Source: Loripinus fragilis
Taxonomy: Eukaryota; Mollusca; Bivalvia; Lucinida; Lucinidae
NCBI GenBank assembly: GCA_964019695.1
Contig: OZ026527.1
Location: 71,198,593-71,262,592, forward strand
Reading direction: 5' to 3'
Length of the DNA stretch: 64,000 nucleotides
The notes under the pieces are model-generated. The model did no database searches, had not been told where the DNA came from, and saw only the letters and a program-made list of their open reading frames with translations. How positions within the stretch are numbered: the stretch's first letter is position 1; each line of letters opens with the position of its first letter. The position numbers were made by a program, and so were the translations under genes. Shown here piece by piece: positions 34,501 to 46,500 of this stretch.

Positions 34501-37500
34501 TTAAGCTACCATTTGTCATTAAGATCTTTGTTTACACAGGTTTTGCTGTAAAGAATCAAACCAAACAAACAAAATCAGGAATACCTTCAGTGTCAAACAG
34601 TTTGGATCCAGATCAGGCTCGATCTGGGTCCAAAGACTCCCAAACTATTTGCAAAAGTTATCAACAGACAACACTGATAGGCAAACAGTTAAAGCACCAA
34701 ACAAGACTGCTGCTCACAACAAATTTATGGAGGATCTTACATAAAGTGCTCATCTTTTATTGAATTTATTAAACATATTTGACTTAATTGATTTGCGCAA
34801 ATTAGAACGCTCAAAGACTGCATCTATTCGCAGAGTTAACTGTAGTATCTTGAATGTTGGAACTGTTTGGAAAAGTTGGCACTAATTTTTCTCTACAACT
34901 TTCATGGCAAATGCAGTTTGCTAAAATAAGAAATAAAAAAGTTCTCAAGGAAAATCAATATGAAAAAAAAAGAAATTGAGATAATTTTTTTTCCATTTTA
35001 TTTTGCAGAAATATCATTTGAAAGAAAGGTTTTCCCTCTAAAACTTGAGATTTACGAGACGTATCACCCTGGATGTGTGGTGAGGATTCTTGCCTGTGAT
35101 AGAGATGCTGAATCTGACGTAGATGCTTGTTATGTACCGTAAGTATTAAGCCTTGTCATGCTGAATTTTGATTTGATTCTTGACGTCCCATGAAGAATAT
35201 TTCAGTTAAACAGGGACGGGTCTTCCTGGATGGAACCAGTTCTAAGCTAGGATAAATGTGTCTTGCTCAGGGACCACAATGCAGTGAGGCCGGTGAGGCT
35301 CAAACCCGCGGCCCCTTGGTCTCGAGTCAAGCACTCTACCACTGAGCCACTGCACCTCCCTACATGCTAAATCATTTAATCATGCTGAATAATTTCCCAC
35401 TCTTATCAATTGGACGAGTCCATTCCAAATTTAAGGGTTGTAAGGTGGGTTTTTAATTTTTATTCAAATTGTAATGGAACATTCTTTAAGCTAACAGTGG
35501 AGACCCTGATCAGAAGCCGCATTATGCGGAGTCTGATATGGGTCTACACTGTTTGCCTTAGTATGTCCCACAGAAATACACTAGGTCATATGGGTTAAAA
35601 TAACAATCCAGCCAATTCAGTTGGGTGATCTGTACCGCCGATTTACGTTTGCGCGGATTGAAATATCATATGCGCGGGTTTTTAATTCTATGAAAGCGCG
35701 GAAAAAGTACTATCATATGCACGTTTAAATTGCGCGGTTTTAATTACTTTATATGTCACCTGGGTAGGGTAGCCATGGAGTCTAAGGCAGCGTGCACATC
35801 TTCTCGGGATATAGGTAAAATTGGGTAGACTTTCGGTCTCTCGCGGTAGAAGGATTGGGCGATAGAACGCATAGACTGCTTCACTGCCCCCTCGTATGAA
35901 CTAGGGACAGTAGCAAAGCGGTAGTCACATGATTTATTCAACCACTGAGATGAGCGGAGTATCTACACGTCATAGATGTATTCAGAATCGGGCAGTGTAT
36001 TTATAGATCCGCTCATGTCTAACAGCCACCCTGCATAGATTACACTTAACCTATTTAGCATCGTCTGCTGATAATTTTTGGAAATAGTTTGGATCCACAA
36101 AATATCGTAGATTATATATTCTGAGGCTAAAAACATGTCAGTACATGTAGCTCACTTCTTTAATACACTGTGTTATCATGGGAAGAAAGAACCAAGCTGA
36201 AGGTTTAGAGAAAAATACACCCTCCGTTCTTTTCGTAACACAGAAGAATTCATGTAAATAAGATAAGAGAAAGTCGTCTATTTATAGATGATAAATAGAC
36301 GCTTGGTTTACATAAAGCATTCAGTGATATGGATTACCAGGGCGAAATCGCCCCGGTAAATTTTGCTTTTGACTGTCTCTCGTTTACCTACGAGGTCAGT
36401 GCAACAGTCTATAGAACGCACATCTCCTGACCCTATAAGCTTATCAGCAAATTTATGTAGCTCAGTCCTAATGATTTTTGAAGGTCGGGAGGTGAGATCG
36501 TCCGTTGCTTTCCTTTTGACTTGAGATCGCAGTTGCTGTCTTTCAACTTTTTTTATACCCCCGCAAACTTTGTTTGTGGTGGGTATACTGTTTTCACGTT
36601 GTCCGTGCGTCCGTCCGTCCGTAATGTTTTGTTTCCTTAATATCTTGAAGAGTCACTGCTGGATTTTCATCAAACCTTGCAAACATGTTCATATATGCAA
36701 GACAAATACTTTAGACAAAAAAGTAAGGGCTAGGGGCCAATTCTATTAGAGTTATTTCCTTTTGTAGTTCTAAATGGCTATTAATATAGGGTTTTGAAGA
36801 GTCATTGCTGGATTTTCATCAAACCTTGCAAACATGTTTATATATGCAAGACAAATACTTCAGACAAAAAATTAAGGGCTAGGGGCCAATTCTATTAGAG
36901 TTATTACCCTTTGTAGTTCTAAATGGCTTTTAATATAGGGTTTTATGCTTATGCTATTGTTTCCTTAATATCTTGAAGAGTCATTGCTGGATTTTCATCA
37001 AACCTTACAAACATGTTCATATATATATGCAAGACAAATACTTCAGACAAAAAAGTAAGGGCTAGGGGCCAATTCTATTAGAGTTATTTTCCCTTTGTAG
37101 TTCTTAATGGCTTTTAATATAGGGTTTTATGCTTATGCTATTTATGCTTATGCTATTATAGGCCATACACGGGCCAATCAACTCCTACCACACCTTTTGA
37201 TGGAACAATTTGATACTATTCCTATACAATGTAGACACATTGATCATATGCATGAAGGAGTTTGGTTCAGAAAAATATTTTTTGACAAAATGACAGCTGT
37301 GAGAACTTAGACAGTTTTTCCCTAATAGGGCTTTTGTATATGCATAGATGGTGCCTTCATGGGCCATTCAACTCCTACCACAGCTTTTGATGGAGCAATT
37401 TGATACTTTGCCTATACAATGTAGACACATTGAACATATGCATGAAGAAGTTTTGTTCAGAAAAAATATTTTTTGACAAAATGACAGCTGTGAGAACTTA

Positions 37501-40500
37501 GACAATTTTTCCCTAATAGGGCTTTTGTATATGCATAGATGGTGTCTTCATGGGCCGATCAACTCCTACCACAGCTTTTGATGGGGTAATTTGATACTTT
37601 GCCTATACAATGTAGACACATTGAACATATGCATGAAGGAGTTTGGTCTAGAAAAAATAATTTTTGACAAAATGACAGCAGTGAGAACTTAGACAATTTT
37701 TCCCTAATAAGGTGTTTGTATATGCATAGATGGTGCCTTCATGGGCTGATCAACTCCTACCACAGCTTTTGATTGAGCAATTTGATACTTTGCCTATACA
37801 ATGTAGACACATTGAACATATGCATGAAGGAGTTTGGTTCAGAAAAAATTATTTAAAATGACAGCAGTGAGAACTTAGACAATTTTTCCCTAATAAGGTG
37901 TTTGTATATGCATAGATGGTGCCTTCATGGGCTGATCAACTCCTACCACAGCTTTGAAGGCTGATCAACTCCTACAACAGCTTTTGATGGAGCAATTTGA
38001 TACTTTGCCTATACAATGTAGACACATTGAACATATGCATGAAGGAGTTTGGTCTAGAAAAAATAATTTTTGACAAAATGACAGCAGTGAAAACTTGGAC
38101 ATTTTTTCCCTAATAAGGTGTTAGTATATGCATAGAAGGTGCCTTCATTGGCCGATCATCTCCTACCACAGCTTTTGATGTAGCAATTAGATACTTTGCC
38201 TTAACAATGTAAACACATTGAACATATGCATGAAGGAGTTTGGTCTAGAAAAAATAATTTTTGACAAGATGACAGCTGTGAGAACTTAGACAATTTTATG
38301 CTAATAAGGCTTTTGTATATGCAAAGGCTTTTGTATATGCATAGATGGTGCCTTCATGGGCCGATCAACTCCTACCACAGCTTTTAATGGAGCAATTTGA
38401 TACTTTGCCTATACAATATAGGCATATTGAACATATGCATGAAGGAGTCTGGTTGAAAAAAATAATTTTTGACAAAATGATAGCTATGAGAACTTAGACA
38501 ATTATTCCCTCATATGGCTTTTGTATATGCATGGATAGTGCCTTTATGGGCCAATCATCTCCTACCACAGCTTTTGATGGAGCAATTTGATACTTTGCAT
38601 ATACAATGTAGACACATTGAACATATGCATAAAGTAGTTTATAATTTTTGTTTGCACAGATTCTACTGAAATCTTCTTTTCAAAACTAAGGTCTGCTGGT
38701 TTGAACTATAACTTGCCAATTTTTTTCACTGACTCTTACTGTGCGGGGGTATCTAATAAGCATTGCTTATTGACTTTTTTCATTTCATCTTGTTCATGAT
38801 TGTGTTCTAGGTTTATTGCGTTCATTGTTGACATGGCACTGTCTGTTCTTAAGCGGCCCTTACATTTCTTATTTGTACACCGCCATGATATATCTCCCCA
38901 TTTCAGAACACCGTCAATTCTATTTATAAAGCCATCATAAATCAAACTTTTCTTTCCTTTATTTTTATCAGAGATTTTAAAATCCATGGTTAAGTTTAAA
39001 ATTCCTGGTAAAAATACATGTTTAAAAACAAAATACGAAAACGTCTAAAACCTTTAAAATCCTTCTGAAATATGACTAAGATAACTGTTATACCTGAGCA
39101 AGACGGTTGTGAACACAAGTAAGCTGGGCTATTATATCGATAATTAGCCTTAAGGCAAGCCGCGCAAATGATACCTTATTTTCAAGTGCTTTTCAAACAA
39201 TGTCACAGTATGATTTCTGCGCTTATGATATACGGCCATCTGTTCACCACAGCAATGCTCGTTATGACCGTCACCTCAAGATTGCACTAATTGCCTATTT
39301 GTTTGATTTGCTAACTCTTCCAATTCAGCTGGTTTTGGTGCCTTGGAGGATAAATGACTATGGGAGGGTTCTTCAAGGTTATAGACAAATGTTTGTATTC
39401 AATATGTGTTGCAGAAATTGCTGGAAGACACTTTTGGACAGTAGACATTATTTTGGGTTGCTTGAAAGAACCTTCTCACTGAGACGGTTCTTTTGAGCAC
39501 CTAAAACATATGTTATGGTAAAGAAATAAGAAAACTAACTTTCAAATATGCACTCTTATCTGGAGGATTGTCTATGGAACATATATTGCATAGATCACTT
39601 GAATACACTATGGGAGTTAAAGACAGTCATCTATGTAACATGTATTGCATAGATCACTTGAATACACTATGAGAGTTAAAGACAGTTATCTATGTAACAT
39701 GTATTGCATAGATCAATTGAATACACTATGAGAGTTTAAGACAGTTATCTATGTAACATGTATTGCATAGATCACTTGAATACACTATGGGAGTTAAAGA
39801 CAGATATCTATGTAAAATGTATTACGTAGATCACTTGAATACACTGTGGGAGTTAAAGACAGTTATCTATGGAACATGTATTGCATAGATCACTTGAATA
39901 CACTGTGGGAGTTAAAGAAAGATATCTATGTAACATGTATTGCATAGATCACTTGAATACACTATGAGAGTTAAAGACAGTTATCTATGTAACATGTATT
40001 GCATAGATCACTTGAATACACTATGGGAGTTAAAGACAGATATCTATGTAAAATGTATTACATAGATCACTTGAATACACTATGGGAGTTAAAGACAGTT
40101 ATCTATGTAACATGTATTGCATAGATCACTTGAATACACTATGAGAGTTGAAGACAGTTATCTATGTAACATGTATTGCATAGATCACTTGAATACACTA
40201 TGGGAGTTAAAGACAGATATCTATGTAAAATGTATTACGTAGATCACTTGAATACACTATGGGAGTTAAAGACAGATATCTATGTAACATGTATTACCTG
40301 TACGTAGATCACTTGAATACACTATGGGAGTTAAAGACAGTTATCTATGTAACATGTATTGCATAAATCACTTGAATACACTGTGGGAGTTAAAGACAGT
40401 TATCTATGGAACATGTATTGCATAGATCACTTGAATACACTATGGGAGTTAAAGACAGTTATCTATGTTACATGTATTGCATAGATCACTTGAATACACT

Positions 40501-43500
40501 ATGAGAGTTAAAGACAGTTATCTATGTAACATGTATTGCATAGATCACTTGAATACACTATGGGAGTTAAAGACAGTTATCTATGTAACATGTATTGCAT
40601 AGATCACTTGAATACACTATGGGAGTTAAAGACAGATATCTATGTAAAATGTATTACGTAGATCACTTGAATACACTATGGGAGTTAAAGACAGATATCT
40701 ATGTAACATGTATTACGTAGATCACTTGAATACACTATGGGAGTTAAAGACAGTTATCTATGTAACATGTATTGCATAAATCACTTGAATACACTGTGGG
40801 AGTTAAAGACAGATATCTATGTAATATGTATTGCAGGAATCGCTGGAAGAAACTGTGGGAAGGTAGACCTAGTGTTACAGGCAACAATGAAGCCAGATGC
40901 TTCAGACCTAAACTCAGGAAATGTCCCTTTGCAACAAAGTAAGCACGCACACAAGAAGTTATTTTGCTTTTGCATTCTACTTATTATCAATTTGAGCGAA
41001 AGTGCTCAAGGTGAGCTTTTGCAATGTTGAATGTCCATTGTCTATTGTCATCCATAAACAATTGCTTCAAACATTTCCTCTTAAACCACAAGTTGAATAT
41101 TACAAAACTTTACAAACCACATTGTTGGAAATCTCATGTCACAGCTTAATTTTTTCCTCTATCTGTTTAACCAAGAGATGTGGAGTGTAGTGGCTCAGCG
41201 CTAGTATATCGGGTGTATGTCCTCGCAGCTAAAAACTGGTTTGACCCAGAAAAATGTCCCAACATTGCAGAAAAAATGAAGCATTATCAAATAAAAATTA
41301 ACCAAAAGGTAAATTTTGACCAATTTTGCACATATAAAAGAAATGATTTGATTTGGTTGACCGTGACATCCTCATGACACAGTTGCTGCAGCAATTAGCA
41401 TGTCAGATTTTAGTAGTACAGCTTTCACAAAATTACAATTGTAATATGGAATTGTGTTCTAAAATAGGGAAGAAGTAATGTGTCACATCTTGGTAAGCAG
41501 GTGTCAACCAATTATGTTTACAGGGACATGGTTTTCTTTGAGAACACATAATGTACAACCTGTGTAAAACGGCCATTCAAAAAATAAGCAAAACAAAGGT
41601 CTTAATGGCAACTGGTAGCTTAATGCCATCTTAAGTATTGCAGAATGCTCCCTTTGCATTACTTTTGACCTGCATTAAGCGATAATCGGTCTTGAAAAGC
41701 ATTTTTTGGTCTTTTTGAGAGTGTCCCTTTTACACCTGTGGATTTTACTGTATTTGATTATCTTTGTTTCAGTTTGATACGACTGGAGCTGTGCCATACC
41801 AATGTACATTACTACACAGAGCTGGACTCTGTAGTTTTATATGGCTATACTAAAAAGAAAAGCTGGAAAGGGAATAGTTCAGATACAGGTATGATATGTA
41901 CATTACTACACAGAGCTGGACTCTGTAGTTTTATATGGCTATACTAAAAAGAAGAGTTGGAGAGGGAATGACTCAGATACAGGTTTGATATGTACATTAC
42001 TACACAGAGCTGGACTCTGTTGTTTTATATGGCTATACTATATGCTATGTCAGTCAATATCATTTTGCATGGTGTTGGAACTCCTCAATCAATATACCAG
42101 TGCATGGTGCGGAAACTCCCTCAGTCAATATCACTGTGCACGTAATGGGAACTCCTCCACTCAATATAACTGTCAATGGTCTGGGAACTTCCCAAGTCAG
42201 TATCACTGTGCATGGTGTAGGAACTCCCCCAATCAATATCACTGTGAATGGTGTGAGATCTCCCCCAGTAAGTATCACTGTACATGGTATGGGAACGACA
42301 CGGTTCTTTTGAGTACCCACAACATATGTTTTGATTGAGAAATAAGAAAAAAAAAATTCTGTTGCACATTCTTATCTGGGTGGCTGAGATTATTGTAAAC
42401 AATAGGTACAGTTACTATTTGCAAAAATCAGCCTCGAATCCATGAAGATATTGGCCATAATTGGAAACACTTCAAAGGGAGACAACAGTTACTGATGTCT
42501 CCCTTTGAATTGTATCAAATATCTTTATGTATATTCTACAGATGATGTGGATGTGGATTCTCCAGGCAGTGATATAGAGGTTCTGCAAGATGGTGTAAAC
42601 AAGCTCTCACTTGACATTGACAAAAGTCATGATAGATCATCTGACCAGGTACATGGTCATGTGACAAGAGACCAAAATAACGGACAAGTAGAAGGTGTTA
42701 TTGCTAGGCAAGAGAGTGAAGAGACTATACCGTCTGATAATGGCTTCTTTGATTTGTTACCGGTAAGAGAAATGAACCTGTGCATGAAATGATGAAAAAA
42801 ACACTGTGCACTGGATTACGGTTCTTATCGCATCAGTCAGCAGCAAAGGCTTAGGCGAGTCTGGGCATATTTGCAGACTCACCAGAGCCTTTGTTGCTTG
42901 CATACACAAAGTATGGATGTAGATGAAACTCAGACCAAAATCTAGACTTATAGGCACCTTGGGCATGACGTTTATTAGAGGCATTCATGCATATCTGATA
43001 AAAGTACCAAATCTTGCATGCTGGTCCATCTGTGCTCCCAGCGAAGATACAGATCAGCCTGGACCAGGACATCATCCCTGACATGTCCAAATTTTCACTA
43101 TGCACTCTATCATAGGTTTATGTAAACAAAATAAATGAGTGTAAACTTTAAAATATTTTCTTACCCATCAGTTTGATCATATGTTAAGGATGCTCAAAAG
43201 AACCGTCTCATTGAGACGGTTCTTTTGGGTATCCACAAGATATGTTTTGGTTTAGAAACAAGAAAATTAAATGTTTGGTACGCACTCTTAAACTAAAGTC
43301 CTGCTCTATGGGTAGCTTAAGCTAAGGGCACATGGTTTCTACCTAGTCTGATCTGAGTTTTCGTTGGGCCTCCTGGTAATTTTGTTGGTTCTGTCATGCT
43401 AGGATTTGAAACAGTTAGTGAGTGATTTTGTTACCTGCGCATCCTGCATCTTTTGCGTATAATTTTGTCTCTGGGATACAAAGTTTTTATTTCAATGAGT

Positions 43501-46500
43501 CCCAGGATGCAATAGTATTGCAGACTTGTCATTAAAAATAGCGTTCTGGACTCATAAGTTTGCAGTTAGGACTCATGGATATGGGAAACAGCGAGTCTAA
43601 GGACCCATAAGCCCAAAATTGTAAATGAATCACTGAGTTACTGATCACAAGAAAACCTGGCCCCTGAGGTTATAAAACTTTTTTCATGCTCAACTCAACT
43701 GAGCACGAAATTTCAACTGCTCATAAAAACTAAAAGACTGACAAATAAATAAGTTTCTTGCATTAAGTCTCTCAGATGTTGTATTTATTAAGCTGATAAA
43801 TGTTAAAATGCCACAATTGTTGGCATTTTAACAATAATGAGCGAGATAAATTTCGTGCTTTGCTGAGTTGAGTATGAAAAAAGTTTCATAACCTCGGGCC
43901 AGTATTCGGTGTTTGTTGTTAGGTAAACTCAAACAGCATGTTCAGTGTATTTAAGACCTATGTCTCCAGATAAAAAAGGATAATTATGTCTCTCAGCACG
44001 GAGTGGGGAGATATTACCATAGTTCCAGATAAGGAAATAATTTTGCAGTCAAATTGTAATTATTTTCTTGTTGATCAATGTAAATATGTGTTTTGGGTGC
44101 TCAAAAGAAATGTCTCATGGTCTTTTGAGAAATTGTATCTCCCCCCTTTAGGATGGAGACATATTGTTTTCCCCGGGCGTCCGTCTGTCTGTCTGTCACA
44201 AATCGTGTCCGCTCTATAACTTGAAAACCGCTTATTCACGAAACTTTATACAAATATCAATCAGCATGAGATGACGTACAGAGTGCAAGAATGGTAACTC
44301 TGCCTTTTATACTTTTTGAGTTATTTCCCTTGGAACTTTGTGCATCATAAAAATTGTGTCCGCTCTATAACTTGACAACTGCTTAAGCTATATTCACGAA
44401 CTTTATACAAGTATCAACCAACATGAGTTGACATGCAGAGTGCAAGAATAGTAACTCTGTCATTTATACTCTTTGAGTTATTTCCCTTGGAACTTTGTCC
44501 ATCACAAAATTTTGTCACAGTTGTGTCCACTCTATAACTTAACAACCATTTAAGCTATATTCACGGAACTGTATACAAATATCACTCAACATGAGTCGAC
44601 ATGCAGTCTCCCCCCTTCAGGGTCGGGAGAAATATTGTTTTTCCCCAAGCATCCGTCTGCATTATATCCACGCTGCTCATCAGTGTCTGTTTTTCCATCT
44701 GCAGAGAGCAGGCTTTCTTATGATGCCAGATTACTTTCTAAGAGGGTGATGCAGGATATATAGAAAGAAAGAACTTCTGGTTTCAAAATGGATTTCGATC
44801 ATAATGAAAATTATCTATGTCTATTTTATACCAGGTTATGATTGTGCAATAGTTAACTACATTGACAGATATCTTTACTTGATATGAGCTGATTGTCTGC
44901 ATGAAATGACTAGAATTTATGTTAGAAATTGTATTTAAGGTTTCTGTTTGAAATTGTATTTAATGACTCATGCTTTTGACATCAAAAGGGGGGAGACATC
45001 TGTTTTTTGTAGAAAAACAATTCTAATATGGAAAATAATTTTCCATCATGCACTTTAATCTCGAGGCCTGCATTGTGATTGAGTGCTGTCCATCTGGCTG
45101 ACTGACCATTGTACTAGATGTCAGCAAACCCCTGTGAAAAGTTTGAAGTCAGCAGGTGACAAAAAGCCTTCAACATTGCCCAGCAATGAAAGATTTAAGT
45201 TCTTTTCATTTATATCTAAAAATGAAAGTAATCCTGTTGAATGCCTGATGATAGGTCATTTTCATACCCTCTGCAAACTGTGTTTGAGGGGGCATACTGT
45301 TTTCACGTTGTCTGTCCATCGGTCTGTCTCAGGGTGCCCACTGGTCAGGGTAAAGTCTGGGAAATTTGTTTTTTCTTCAAGGTCAGGGACAAGTCAGAGA
45401 ATTCTGTAAAATGGTCAAGGAAATTAGAAAATCTTCAAAAGTCAGGGAATTTTAAAATCATGCAAAAAAAAATTGAGCAAGCAGATTTATCTGAGATGAT
45501 TACTTTGACAGTTTTCAGGTGATAAGAATGATTATGCAATCTAGTTATTTTAATATATTAAGATATTTCTCTTTGCTTGATATTCTAATGTTGAAAAGTA
45601 TGCTTAGACCTATTTATCGATCACACTTATTTCAACTTTCATTGTGACTTGTGTCCTCACAACCCTTACCTTTAGAGCTCCTTCACTTATATAGTAAAGT
45701 TTGTGCATAAGTAGGTTTGAAATGATTTTTTGAGTTGAATGAGCATAAACTTATGATTTTGCATATTGTTCAAACTATTTTAAGCAATGCAAAGTTATGT
45801 AATGTGTTCTATTTTCTTATCTTACATGCTTGCTGCTTGCATGTTGTTGGTCTTTTTGTTAAAAAAACATATTTTGAATGTAAAGCTCATACATTTTAAG
45901 GATTTAGTTGGATGTCAGAATTAATCAAACGCAGACAGAGCCGGTGGCAGTAATGGGATGAGGCAGTGAAGAATGTTACAATGGTCAGGGAAAAATGAAT
46001 TTTGGTCAGGGAAAAGTCTATGAAAAGTCAGGGAATTTCATTTTACAATAAGAGTGGGCACCCTGTACAGTCTGTCTGTTTGGGCAGCCACATGGACAAT
46101 GGACCATCATGAATTCATTGTATCAAACCAGAAGGAAGAATTTGTCGGTGAATAAAGAATTAAACTTTTTTTTCTTCAATTTGACAGGAGGAAGTGATTC
46201 AGTTGATACTAAGTTTCCTTGACCACATGTCCTTGTGTAGAGTAGCTAGAACCTGCAAGTAAGTAGGAACCGGCTTACAGGGTTCACACAGGCTTGAAAA
46301 GTACTTGAATTTAGAGGGCTTTCTTGAAAGTCCTTGAAAATTAAATCTGCCTTGAAAAGTACTGGAAAATCACTCGAAAGCCTTGAAAAGTCCTTGAATT
46401 CTACTATTTTCTGAAGAACTTAGCACTGTTGATAGAGACCGAAATCAGTATTAAATTTTTGCGCCTTTATTTGGTGCAGCATATGCTGCACCGAATATAG

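Noticed and set aside
34296..34763. 155-codon plus-strand frame
   Set aside because: It starts inside one mobile element and ends in others (TTTGGATCCAGATCAGG-type repeats); no domain.
39200..39496. 98-codon plus-strand frame
   Set aside because: It runs from unrelated sequence through the decayed exon 5 copy and into a hairpin; no domain or consistent composition.
39545..40836. Regular 59-bp array as a CRISPR-like locus
   Set aside because: There are no unique spacers between repeats, the whole unit is tandem, and the context is an animal intron.
41180..41377. Open frame ([11 protein letters not shown]...) with a plausible acceptor, considered as the FBXL4 exon after exon 4
   Set aside because: It shows no similarity to that part of FBXL4 and carries tRNA-like A and B boxes. 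The exon at 40837-40938 fits both phase and sequence.
42060..42338. Long overlapping frames on both strands
   Set aside because: They result from a ~36-bp tandem repeat; residues are periodic and match no family.
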